From contig NZ_BMLY01000011.1 of the NCBI RefSeq assembly GCF_014645555.1, positions 21,647 to 85,646 of the forward strand: a stretch of DNA of 64,000 nucleotides, written 5' to 3'. Every line of letters begins with the position of its first letter. Position 1 is the first letter of the stretch. A program made the translations under genes and the position numbers. This document shows, in pieces, positions 36,937-45,444 of the stretch. The notes under the pieces were generated by a model. The model made no database searches. It was given only the letters and a program-made list of their open reading frames with translations, and was not told the origin of the DNA. The DNA comes from Silvimonas amylolytica. GTDB taxonomy: Bacteria; Pseudomonadota; Gammaproteobacteria; Burkholderiales; Chitinibacteraceae.

Positions 36937-37736
36937 TGATATAAAACCTGTGGGAAAACTTGTCTTGCAGGTTAGCACAAACACAAGTTGCTGTTTACAA
37001 GCATCGGCGCAGAAACCCGCCGTGACGCCCGTTCGCAGGCAATTCTGACGCGCCAGGTCATAACTGCGCATTTTTCATGACACTAAATATACATACCTGC
37101 TTCAAGTACCCGTATGGGAAGTTTCAGGTGAAATCGTTTGCATGAATTGTTGCTACTGTCCATTTTTTGCAACATTTTTTAACAGGCGGCCAAAACGCCA
37201 AAAAAAGTAGCAAAGCACCCTTCGACTACGGGGAACACCTTAAAAATCTGTATGTTTTTAGGTGTGTCCAGTGTTTTTTTGATCAATTTTGGCCGAATCG
37301 CATAAGGACATCTACCTAAGAAGAACACCCGACAGGTGTTCTACTGATTCCTGCAAAACACGCCCCTGCTTATCGTCAACGCACAGTTTCGGAACAAGCT
37401 TACAAGCAGTTGCACGCTTTTGAGCCGATCTGCGGATCACCATTAATACATTATTCAAACCTAATAAACACGCGGGTTTGAGTACATGGTGCCGATAGAC
37501 AGTCCGGAATGAAAGAAGCCCCAAGGCAGTGCCTTGAGGCTTAAAGGGAGGACCCTTTTCACCATTCAACTTTCCACGGCCGACTGGTGAATCGGGCAAG
37601 TAATTACTACGGCGGCAATTATGTAGTCTGCCGCTTTGTGTTCCCGAATGTAGCAAGCGTCGTGGCAGCGACCCTGGCTATTTTGAGTCCCCGTGCAGAC
37701 GGGTTTACACACTCGAGCAAAGAGAGAGTACCAAAA
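36937..37736. promoter_or_regulatory. Long AT-rich region: gmk promoter and structured leader of the porin gene
   Basis: About 800 bases without a convincing gene. Visible structures are AGAACACC-CGACA-GGTGTTCT (37322-37342), the near-perfect stem AAGCCCCAAGGC-AGT-GCCTTGAGGCTT (37516-37542), and AAAGGG-AGGA-CCCTTT just after it. An 11-codon open frame (ATG 37509 to TAA 37544) overlaps the second hairpin. These lie 200-420 bases upstream of the porin start and could form a regulated leader, which is inference. Confidence 0.5.
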
Positions 37737-39098
37737 ATGGACTTCAAGTTCCGTATTACCCACTTCGCTGCAGCTGCCATGCTGGCTACCGGCGCGATGG
37801 CAATTGCTGATGACGCAGCTCCGACTCCGCTGCAAGCTGCAGTAGGCAGCGTAACGTCCAACGGCTACTTCCGCGCAGGTTGGGGCGAAGCCGGCAAGGG
37901 CGGCAACATGCAATGTTTCGGCGTTGGCTATGCCAAGTTCCGTCTGGGTAACGAGTGCGATGCCTACGGCGAAATCGGTCTGGACATCCCTGTGTTCAAC
38001 CAATCCAACGGTGCTGTGTGGACTGCACACACCATGGTTAACACCGACATTCCGTATTCCGCTGACTACTGGGATACCAAGCTGGCATTTGCCCAGAACT
38101 ACATCAGCGTTGCTCACTGGGGCGACGGTGCTCTGAAAGATGCAGTGCTGTGGGCCGGTCTGCGTTACTACGATCGTCCTGACTTGCACATGCTGGATTA
38201 CAAGTACTTGGTCGGTGACGGCTCGGGTGCTGGTATCGAAAACATCAACCTGGGTAACGACGTGATGTTCAGCTACGCTTTGATGCGTCCGGCTGACTCC
38301 AACGACCTGGGCCGCACCTGGCTGGAAAACCTGTTCAAGGTTTCCAACATCAAGGCAGGTCCTGGCGCGTTCACGTTTAACGCTGGCCTGACTGGCGCAT
38401 GGCACTCTGACAACACCACCACGACCAGCAGCTCGCAAGCTGTTGATCCGCTGACTGGTGCGATCACCACGACCAGCGTTACCACGACCTCTCCGACTGC
38501 TCACACCAGCAATGGTTGGTACCTGTCGGCTCTGTACGATCATCCGCTGGGTGACCTGGGCTCCAACCGCATCGGTCTGCAATACGGCCGCGGCGCTAAC
38601 GCCACCGGTAACTTCAGCTCGATCAACCAGTCCGCCAACACTGACGACAACACCCTGCAAGTTCTGGATAACTTCACTCTGGAACCGAAGGACAGCAACT
38701 GGACCATGATGGGCCACGCTGTATACCGTCAAGACAAGTACTCGTACGATGGCGCGAGCGACGATACATGGTGGGCAGTTGGTATTCGTCCGCAGTACCA
38801 CTTCACGGACATCTTCGGTTTCGCAACCGAACTTGGCTATGAATCGTACAAGCCGGATAGCACCAACGAAACCGAAAACATCACCAAGGTCACGTTTGCT
38901 CTGACCGCAGCCGCTGGCAAGGGCGCTTATGCTCGTCCGGAACTGCGCTTGTTCTACACCTACGCCAAGTGGAACGATGCAGCCCGCAACGACATGAACA
39001 ACCCGATGAATGCTGTTTCCAGCAAGGGTGTTCATAGCGTCTACGAAGGCAGCACCAACGGTAGCTCCTTCGGCGTGCAAGCTGAAGCATGGTGGTAA
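37737..39098 (+). CDS. LamB-family (maltoporin-type) outer-membrane porin
   Basis: 453 residues. A signal peptide (FAAAAMLATGAMAIA) precedes a LamB-type beta-barrel: SNGYFRAGWGEAGKGGNMQCFGV..., YAKFRLGNECDAYGEIGL, VLWAGLRYYDRPDLHMLDYKYL, ending in the outer-membrane signal EAWW. It should pass oligosaccharides through the outer membrane as a trimer. A Thr/Ser-rich insert (DNTTTTSSSQAVDPLTGAITTTS, positions ~222-250) is a probable surface loop. No sugar genes are adjacent; the ABC locus 5 kb upstream is a plausible partner. Codon bias suggests high expression. Confidence 0.9.
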   Translation: MDFKFRITHFAAAAMLATGAMAIADDAAPTPLQAAVGSVTSNGYFRAGWGEAGKGGNMQCFGVGYAKFRLGNECDAYGEIGLDIPVFNQSNGAVWTAHTMVNTDIPYSADYWDTKLAFAQNYISVAHWGDGALKDAVLWAGLRYYDRPDLHMLDYKYLVGDGSGAGIENINLGNDVMFSYALMRPADSNDLGRTWLENLFKVSNIKAGPGAFTFNAGLTGAWHSDNTTTTSSSQAVDPLTGAITTTSVTTTSPTAHTSNGWYLSALYDHPLGDLGSNRIGLQYGRGANATGNFSSINQSANTDDNTLQVLDNFTLEPKDSNWTMMGHAVYRQDKYSYDGASDDTWWAVGIRPQYHFTDIFGFATELGYESYKPDSTNETENITKVTFALTAAAGKGAYARPELRLFYTYAKWNDAARNDMNNPMNAVSSKGVHSVYEGSTNGSSFGVQAEAWW

Positions 39099-39839
39099 GA
39101 ATCTGATGGTGATTGCCGTGTGAACGGTCCGGTCCACGCGGCAATCAATCAATCGGATGGAGGAGATCTGGCAGCAATGCCAAAGGATGAGACACGAACA
39201 ACCCGGCTTTCGGGCTTGGTTGTTCGTGCATCACCTTGAAGCTGTAGATACAACAGGGGGCAGGTCGCACCCCGCCTGCAAGTCACTATTTAAACCAGAA
39301 CAGCCGACCATTCTGTTGTACCCCGGAAACGAAAACCAATAACGACAGTAGTGATTTGAAAGCTGGTGCAACGATGCACAGGAGTTGTCACGTCCTGTCT
39401 GAACGCAACAATTTGCCGTTGCCGTCAGTCTGGAAAGCCAGCCTGCTTTGAAATCACGGACTGAGGCGTCCAACGGCGCCGCAGTGTGTGGTCACTGCCT
39501 TTCTTGCCAGCGCAGCTTGCGCCGGGGCAGTCTGCCGCGAGGTAGCAGCAAGAGCACGCTAACTTATATCCCCCCGATCGTCTCCTGGCGGCCGGGGGTT
39601 TTTTTTGTCTGTTTTTCTGCCAGCCCTTACGGTGTTGCGCGCCTGTCACTCGTCCCGGCCGACGAGCCGGAAAGGTCAACACCTTTAACCTGTTTTATCT
39701 ACAATGCCATTGTTATATGACAGCAGGCATATCCATTGCTTGATCTGCCATTGGGTCACGCTCATGGTGACCCAACCCACCCGCGCCGGCCACAAGCCAT
39801 CTCCGCGGATTGATCCATTTTTTCCTACAGGAAAAAAGC
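39099..39839. other. Structured 3' region downstream of the porin gene
   Basis: About 740 bases without a convincing gene. A 12-base-pair hairpin (39111-39122 with 39135-39146, one G-U pair) follows the porin stop but lacks a T-run. A second long stem, CACGAACAACC/GGTTGTTCGTG, lies at 39193-39228. A real terminator is at 39570-39606. The 340 bases between could be a long trailer or a separate small RNA. A 61-codon open frame at 39157-39342 shows no protein-like features. Confidence 0.5.
39570..39606 (+). terminator. Intrinsic terminator with no gene directly upstream
   Basis: CCCCCGATCG...CGGCCGGGGG is followed by eight T. It lies about 470 bases past the porin stop, so it ends either a long porin trailer or an unannotated RNA. 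Confidence 0.75.
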
Positions 39840-40772
39840 ATGTCTGCCTCCCCGCATTCCCGGCCGGTTGCACTGGCCACGCTTGCCGCGCTCTTCTGGG
39901 CCGGCAATTTTGTCGCCGGGCGTTTCCTGCACGGCCAACTCTCCCCTTTGACCATTTCGTTCGGCCGCTGGCTCGTAGCTCTGGCTTGTCTGGCACCGCT
40001 GGTGATCCCTCGCTGGCGCACCGTGCTGCCACAATTGCGACCGCATTGGCGTGCCATTGTGGTGCTTGGCCTGGCCGGAATCGCACTGTGTAACACGCTG
40101 ATCTATCGGGGCGTAACCCAAACCAGCGCCACCAACGCCGTAATGCTCAGTGCGTTCATCCCCATGGGCGTCCTGTTGGGAGGGCATCTGTTCTGTGGTT
40201 TACGCATGACCATGGCGCAAACACTGGGGACCGCTTTGTCGTTCTGCGGGGTCGCGTTCATCCTCACCCGTGGCCACCCCGCCTCCCTGTTGCAACTCAC
40301 ACTCAACCCGGGCGATTTGTGGATCCTGGCCGCCGTGGTGTGTTGGGCAGCCTACACGCTCAAGCTGCGGCAAATTCCAGCCCATATTGATAAAACAGCG
40401 CTACTGTTTGCGGTCATCGGTGCCGGCACGCTGTGCTTGCTGCCTGCAGTGGCACTGGAATGGTCATTGCGCGGCCTGCCGCAGATCACGCCCCAAAGCG
40501 GGAGCGTATTGTTGTTTTTGGGGGTGTTCCCATCCGTACTGTCCTACCAGTTCTACAACATCGCCGTCGCCAGGCTGGGTGGTGCGCGTGCCAGCAGTTT
40601 CATGCACCTGATCCCGCCGTGCGGCACGGTCATGTCGTTGCTACTGCTAGGAGAACAACTACATTGGTGGCATATCGCCGGGTTAGCCGTGATTCTGGCT
40701 GGCGTTGCTACTGCAAATGGTCTGTTCACGGCTCATGGGTTGTCCCGCGCAACGCCCGCGCCCACGCGCTAA
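39840..40772 (+). CDS. EamA-family (DMT) transporter
   Basis: 310 residues with about ten hydrophobic segments in two EamA repeats (first: LATLAALFWAGNFVAGRFL; second: LWILAAVVCWAAYTLKLRQ). The ends of the repeats carry FIPMGVLLGGHLF and LIPPCGTVMSLLLLGEQL, the family pattern. It is probably a metabolite exporter of the inner membrane; the substrate is unknown. AGGAAA precedes the ATG at 39840. It converges on the ATPase gene with only 2 bases between the stop codons. Confidence 0.9.
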   Translation: MSASPHSRPVALATLAALFWAGNFVAGRFLHGQLSPLTISFGRWLVALACLAPLVIPRWRTVLPQLRPHWRAIVVLGLAGIALCNTLIYRGVTQTSATNAVMLSAFIPMGVLLGGHLFCGLRMTMAQTLGTALSFCGVAFILTRGHPASLLQLTLNPGDLWILAAVVCWAAYTLKLRQIPAHIDKTALLFAVIGAGTLCLLPAVALEWSLRGLPQITPQSGSVLLFLGVFPSVLSYQFYNIAVARLGGARASSFMHLIPPCGTVMSLLLLGEQLHWWHIAGLAVILAGVATANGLFTAHGLSRATPAPTR

Positions 40773-40774
40773 GC

Positions 40775-41884
40775 TCAGGACGGATCGGCTACCGATAGTG
40801 CAGCGGCCAGGTGTGGATCAATGATCAGATAGCGGCCATCGCTCTCTTGACCTAACACGCGGTTGCGCATCAGTTTTTTCAGGCTGCTTTGTACTTGTGA
40901 GGTCGTCACCCTGGCCGCTCCCGTTTGGGCGGCCAGGTATTCGCGTAACACCTCACCATAAAACTGCCGCGTCCCTTTAGCGACTTCGGTCAGCAACAAC
41001 CGATCCAGCCGACTCATTTCTTCCCACGACAGCACCGCCACGCGATGACGTTGCAGGCGTGCCAGTTGCAACTGCAAGGCCTCCGCCGGTGCGCGTTCCG
41101 GGTTCAGCACAAGGTCTTCGACCAACGCCCGGAAATAATAGGGAATCCGCTGCACCCGGTTAAAGGCATCCAGCATGATGCCTTCATCCACCTGACCCCA
41201 GGTAATGCCCTGGTAGGGGCTGGCAAGCTTGCCAAATACGCTGTCGTCCTGGCGTTTGCTACGGGTCAGTTGTTGATATTGCGCCACCAAATGATGCACA
41301 AAACCATCGCCAATATCCGGCAAGGTAAACACGGTGGTCTGTTGTTGCAGCAAAGGCGGCAAGCCCTGCCCCTGGCCCGCCAGCGTGCTGGATAACACCA
41401 GGCGCGCTCGCCCTTGCGTACCGGAAAACGCGCGCAGGATTTCCCGCAGCAACGCATCACCCCCTGCCAGTTGCAAAACACGGTCGACATCATCCAGGAT
41501 CAACAGCGACGGTTTTTTCTCTCCCCGTAATTGCGATAACTCCCGCACCAGCCGCTCAGAGCGCGCCGCACTGGCCGCCGGCGCAGAGCCGGTCAGGCGC
41601 GCGAATTGGCGCATCAGCCATTTTTCACCTGCGGCAAAATCAGAGAGCGCCTCTTCCAGCCGTCGTGTCAGAACCCTTGGCGAGACCGTGGCGCAGCCAA
41701 AATAGCGAACACGCCAGCCATTGAGCTCAGCGTGTGGCAGCAAGTCATACTGCAAGAACTCACTTTTACCCATTTGCCGCGCAGCCAGCAGGGTGACGGT
41801 TTGTGCCATCCCGGATTGCAGCGCAGACAGCGCCACTGACGCCAGTGGCTGCCGGCCAAAATGCCACCCTGGATTCTCTGTCAT
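40775..41884 (-). CDS. AAA-type ATPase with C-terminal winged helix
   Basis: 369 residues. The P-loop is the variant AARQMGKSEFL (~34-44), and Walker B is LLILDDVDRV (~130), as in the archaeal-type ATPase/STAND-related families. An arginine-rich segment (LVLSSTLAG) suggests sensor 1. The last ~90 residues (LDRLLLTEVAKG; VTTSQVQSSLKKLMRNRVL; GRYLIIDPHLAAAL) look like a winged helix. The function is unknown. It is divergent from an ascorbate-type PTS operon, so a regulatory role is possible but unproven. Confidence 0.7.
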   Translation of the reverse strand: MTENPGWHFGRQPLASVALSALQSGMAQTVTLLAARQMGKSEFLQYDLLPHAELNGWRVRYFGCATVSPRVLTRRLEEALSDFAAGEKWLMRQFARLTGSAPAASAARSERLVRELSQLRGEKKPSLLILDDVDRVLQLAGGDALLREILRAFSGTQGRARLVLSSTLAGQGQGLPPLLQQQTTVFTLPDIGDGFVHHLVAQYQQLTRSKRQDDSVFGKLASPYQGITWGQVDEGIMLDAFNRVQRIPYYFRALVEDLVLNPERAPAEALQLQLARLQRHRVAVLSWEEMSRLDRLLLTEVAKGTRQFYGEVLREYLAAQTGAARVTTSQVQSSLKKLMRNRVLGQESDGRYLIIDPHLAAALSVADPS

Positions 41885-42165
41885 GGCTTTACTCGCTTAT
41901 GCATCGATACATAATTATGCATCAAGCTGATATTGAGCATAAATAGACATAATCACCAATAAGGCTAACCCTACAGCCTCTCAAATTCACAATATTTTTA
42001 TTAATAATCAACGAGATAAAAACACATCCCAAAAACCTGCCACGGTGATGCATTGCCGCACAAACCTTGTGAAACAATTTCAGCACTATCGGTAATTTTC
42101 CAATTTCGGGGGTTTATATCGGGGTGGAACATGGATTTACGCATTCACCTACCTGGATAAACGCA
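41885..42165. promoter_or_regulatory. Divergent region between ATPase and PTS operon
   Basis: AT-rich. TTATGCATC occurs twice, at 41897-41905 and 41915-41923, with 18-base spacing. The first copy is part of the near-palindrome TTATGCATCGATACATAA (41897-41914). These lie 13-40 bases upstream of the ATPase start. Candidate operator or promoter only. Confidence 0.4.
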
Positions 42166-42615
42166 ATGCTTAAAGACATTCTGACCGCCGACAGCATCCG
42201 GTTTGCTGAAGGTTTTACCGACTGGCGCGACGCCGTACGCGTTTCTTGTGAGCCATTACTCGAACTCGGTGCCATTGCTCCTGCGTACATCGACGCCATC
42301 ATCGAGAACGTGGAGAAGATCGGCCCGTATATCGTGATCTCCCCCGACGTGGCCATCCCGCATGCCCGCCCTGAAGCCGGCGCCAAAGCCATTGCCATGT
42401 CACTACTGAAAACCACCACGCCCGTGAAGTTCAGCGACGACCCTGATCAGCACGCTCGCCTCTTGTTCGCGTTCTCTGCCACGGACAACCACAGCCACCA
42501 ACGTGCCCTGCGTCAACTGGCCCGGCTGATCATGGATGAACAACGCTTTGCCGAACTCCAGGCCGCCAACACCGCCGACGCGGTGCTGGCCTTGATTGCC
42601 GGCATTCCCGAATAA
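42166..42615 (+). CDS. ulaC: PTS IIA component, mannitol/ascorbate (EIIA-2) type
   Basis: 149 residues. The active-site His lies in ISPDVAIPHARPEAGAKAIAMSLL (~60-83), the EIIA-2 (PTS_EIIA_2) signature. The protein takes phosphate from HPr and passes it to IIB. ATG 42166 is preferred over GTG 42124, which would add 14 unrelated residues. First of three PTS genes; the IIB gene follows after 34 bases. No sugar-phosphate catabolic gene is nearby, so substrate assignment rests on the IIC homology alone. Confidence 0.85.
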   Translation: MLKDILTADSIRFAEGFTDWRDAVRVSCEPLLELGAIAPAYIDAIIENVEKIGPYIVISPDVAIPHARPEAGAKAIAMSLLKTTTPVKFSDDPDQHARLLFAFSATDNHSHQRALRQLARLIMDEQRFAELQAANTADAVLALIAGIPE

Positions 42616-42649
42616 CGGGTCACATCCTCACAACAACGGAGACACTCTC

Positions 42650-42916
42650 ATGAAAATCCTGATCGTATGCGGCAATGGCCTGGGCAGCAGTCTGATGCTG
42701 GAAATGGCTGTCAAAGACGTGCTGAAAGAGCTGGGCAGCAACGCGGAGGTTGGCCACGCTGACCTGTTTTCGGCCAAAAGCGAGCGCGCCGACCTGTTCT
42801 TGGGTGCCCGCGAAATCATCGACAACCTGGATGACGGCAGCCGCAAGGTCGCCTCGGTGAAGAACATCATGGACAAGGCAGAGATCAAAACCGTCCTTGC
42901 ACCGCATCTGCAATAA
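42650..42916 (+). CDS. ulaB: PTS IIB component, ascorbate type
   Basis: 88 residues with the phospho-cysteine loop LIVCGNGLGSSLMLEMAV at the N-terminus, typical of the lactose/ascorbate-type IIB fold. It relays phosphate from IIA to the sugar bound by IIC. GGAGA precedes the ATG. It lies 58 bases before the IIC gene. Confidence 0.87.
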   Translation: MKILIVCGNGLGSSLMLEMAVKDVLKELGSNAEVGHADLFSAKSERADLFLGAREIIDNLDDGSRKVASVKNIMDKAEIKTVLAPHLQ

Positions 42917-42974
42917 ACCTGGCGGCTTGCCCATGGCGGCAAGCCTTCTCTGAGGTTTGGGGAGTCACACAATA

Positions 42975-44231
42975 ATGATCAAGTTCTTGCTCGATATCCT
43001 GTCCGATCCCGCCATTCTGATCGGCATCTTTGCCCTGATCGGCCTTTTGCTGCAAAAAGCCAAAGTTTCTGACGTCGTCGCGGGCACCATCAAAACCATC
43101 CTCGGCTTTGTGATTCTGGGCGCAGGCGCTCAGATTCTGGTCGGCTCGCTGGATATATTCCGCCAGGTGTTTGACCACGCCTTTGGCCTGAAGGGGACCA
43201 TCCCCAACAACGAAGCCATTGTCGCGCTGGCGATGAAGCAGTTCGGCACGCAAACGGCGTATGTGATGATCCTGGGTATGCTGGTCAACCTGATCCTGGC
43301 CCGCACAACGCCGCTCAAGTACATCTTCCTGACCGGTCATCACACGCTGTTTATGGCGTGCCTGCTGGTCGCCGTGATGAGTGCAGGTGGCATGACTGGC
43401 GTCACGCTGGTTCTCACTGGCGGCGTGCTGCTGGGCATTCTGATGGTGTTGATGCCGGCGTTGTCGCAACCGTTTACCCGCAAGGTCACGGGTAGCGACA
43501 GCTTTGCACTGGGCCACTTTGGCAGCTTTGGCTATATTGCCGCCGCGCTGGTGGGCAAAGTGGTCGGCAAAAGTGGCCGCAGTACAGAAGACATCAAAGT
43601 GCCCGAATCGCTGCGCTTCTTGCGTGATACCTCGATCAGCATGGCGCTGACCATGGGTATTCTGTTCATTGTGGTGTCGCTGGCCGCTGGCCCGACCTTC
43701 ATTGAGACCACGCTGTCTGGCGGGGTGAACTTCCTGGTGTTCTCTATCAAGCAGGCGCTGGTGTTCTCTGCCGGTGTGTACATCATTCTGGCCGGGGTAC
43801 GCTTGCTGATTTCCGAGATCGTCCCTGCCTTCAAGGGTATCTCTGACAAGCTCATCCCCAACGCCAAGCCGGCGCTGGATTGCCCGTCGGTCTTCCCGTT
43901 TGCGCCCAACGCCGTCGTCATCGGCTTCATGTCCAGCTTTGTGGGTGGGCTGATTGCCATGTTCATTACCCCGGTTTTTGGTCTGGCAGTGATCGTACCG
44001 GGGCTGATCCCGCACTTCTTTACTGGCGCCACTGCGGGCGTCTATGGCAACGCCACTGGCGGTCTGCGCGGTGCCGTGCTGGGCGCGTTTGCCAACGGCA
44101 TCCTGATCAGCTTCCTGCCTGCGATTCTGCTGTCTGGTCTGGGCGCGATCGGCTTTGCCGGGACCACATTTGGCGATACCGACTTTGGGGTGGTCGGCAT
44201 CTTGCTCTCGTTTGCCACTCGCGCGTTCTAA
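42975..44231 (+). CDS. ulaA: PTS IIC component, ascorbate-specific (UlaA/SgaT) family
   Basis: 418 residues, about ten membrane helices. N-terminal FLLDILSDPAILIGIFALIG and IKTILGFVILGAGAQILVGSL, plus FTGATAGVYGNATGGLRGAVLGAFANGILISFLP near the C-terminus, are characteristic of UlaA. It carries the substrate (L-ascorbate in known members) across the inner membrane during phosphorylation. GGGGAG lies upstream. A strong terminator follows. The absence of ula catabolic genes leaves the true substrate open. Confidence 0.9.
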   Translation: MIKFLLDILSDPAILIGIFALIGLLLQKAKVSDVVAGTIKTILGFVILGAGAQILVGSLDIFRQVFDHAFGLKGTIPNNEAIVALAMKQFGTQTAYVMILGMLVNLILARTTPLKYIFLTGHHTLFMACLLVAVMSAGGMTGVTLVLTGGVLLGILMVLMPALSQPFTRKVTGSDSFALGHFGSFGYIAAALVGKVVGKSGRSTEDIKVPESLRFLRDTSISMALTMGILFIVVSLAAGPTFIETTLSGGVNFLVFSIKQALVFSAGVYIILAGVRLLISEIVPAFKGISDKLIPNAKPALDCPSVFPFAPNAVVIGFMSSFVGGLIAMFITPVFGLAVIVPGLIPHFFTGATAGVYGNATGGLRGAVLGAFANGILISFLPAILLSGLGAIGFAGTTFGDTDFGVVGILLSFATRAF

Positions 44232-44257
44232 GCCGACGCGTCAACGCGGGTGACAAC

Positions 44258-44287
44258 AAAAAAAGCCGGCATAAGCCGGCTTTTTTT
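44258..44287. terminator. Bidirectional intrinsic terminator
   Basis: AAAAAAAGCCGGC-ATAA-GCCGGCTTTTTTT separates the convergent PTS operon (+) and yicC (-). Confidence 0.92.
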
Positions 44288-44308
44288 GTGCTGCTGCGCA
44301 TGACGTGT

Positions 44309-45175
44309 TTATTCAAGGTTCTGGATTTGCTCACGCATTTGTTCGATCAGCACCTTGAGCGCCATCGAGGCACGGCTGGTTTCCACCGAAACCGATTTGG
44401 AACCCAGTGTATTGGCTTCGCGGTTGAGTTCCTGCATGAGGAAATCCAGCCGCTTACCCACGGCACCGCCTTTGTCCAGAATCCGGCGCACTTCTTCCAG
44501 ATGCGCGGTGAGGCGGGACAACTCCTCATCCACATCAATTTTCTGGGCAAAGACAACGATTTCCTGGCGCACGCGATCATCATCCAGCGTGCCCATGGCC
44601 TCCAGGAAACGACTCTTGAGCCTGGCTTCGTATTCGCTCACCAACTGCGGAATCTTCGGCTTGACCTCGGCAACAATGGCCTCCATACCGGCTACGCGTT
44701 CCAGCAGGTGGGCCTTGAGCTTTTCACCCTCGCGACCACGGCTGGCGGTGAAATCCTTGATCACCTCACCCAGCAGGGTCAGGCACGCTTCGCCCAATTC
44801 CTCTGGCTGCGGCGCCGCTTGCGTCAACACACCCGGCCAGCGCAGCAGTTCACCCAGCTTGAGCTCGCCCGAACCAGGCGCCAGCTCTTGCGCAGTGCGT
44901 GCTGCGGTAATGAGCGATTGCAACAGATCGCGGTCCAGCTTGAGCTCGCCCGCGCCACCGGCTGCGGCATTAAAACCGATACGACACTCCACCTTGCCCC
45001 GGGCCACGCCGCCGGCGATCTTTTCGCGGATGGCGCCTTCAAAGGCACGGAACTCTTCTGGCAGGCGGACAGAGAGATCCAGAAAGCGGTGATTGACCGC
45101 GCGCAACTCCACCGTCAATGTGCCTGCGGGCAATTCGCGCTGGGCCACGGAAAAGCCCGTCATGCTGTAAATCAT
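44309..45175 (-). CDS. yicC: YicC-family endoribonuclease
   Basis: 288 residues. The N-terminal motif MIYSMTGFSVAQRE and VELRAVNHRFLDLSVRLPEEFR, and the C-terminal IDVDEELSRLTAHLEEVRRIL and GKRLDFLMQELNREANTLGSKS, are diagnostic of YicC/YloC. E. coli YicC has been described as an RNA-degrading enzyme affecting RyhB. In many proteobacteria it lies beside rph or gmk; here it is divergent from the kinase-phosphatase-rph cluster. Confidence 0.93.
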   Translation of the reverse strand: MIYSMTGFSVAQRELPAGTLTVELRAVNHRFLDLSVRLPEEFRAFEGAIREKIAGGVARGKVECRIGFNAAAGGAGELKLDRDLLQSLITAARTAQELAPGSGELKLGELLRWPGVLTQAAPQPEELGEACLTLLGEVIKDFTASRGREGEKLKAHLLERVAGMEAIVAEVKPKIPQLVSEYEARLKSRFLEAMGTLDDDRVRQEIVVFAQKIDVDEELSRLTAHLEEVRRILDKGGAVGKRLDFLMQELNREANTLGSKSVSVETSRASMALKVLIEQMREQIQNLE

Positions 45176-45444
45176 TTGAAATCCTTGCTGTTGGTACTGC
45201 TGCGGCGACGAACCCGTCGGCTCATCGCACTTTATGCATTGGCTCGCGCGCCCGCGCTGCGTGCACGCCCTGTCATTCTGGTGTTTGTTGCTACCTTACT
45301 ACACAACGGCCGGCCAATCGCCCGTGGAATCACCGGCTAGCTACGTTCTGGCACCGCCCGCTGATTCTTGTAAGCAAGCGCCTTTACTTTCGAGAGGCCG
45401 CCACTCACAATGCGCCGAAGTGAGTGAGTATACCAATCCCCATA

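Noticed and set aside
37566..39152. 528-codon open frame antisense to the porin gene
   Set aside because: Same cause: the porin frame has a signal peptide, barrel pattern and C-terminal outer-membrane signal, and the antisense product is low-complexity.
39157..39342. 61-codon open frame after the porin gene
   Set aside because: It spans a long hairpin and lacks any domain or codon bias; treated as part of a structured RNA region.
43880..45340. 486-codon open frame across the PTS IIC end and antisense to yicC
   Set aside because: It overlaps two well-supported genes and runs through a strong terminator.
45176..45444. Possible small hydrophobic protein between yicC and the kinase gene
   Set aside because: A frame with a hydrophobic stretch exists, but it has only a TTG start, no ribosome site and no clear family; the gap is better read as a divergent promoter region.
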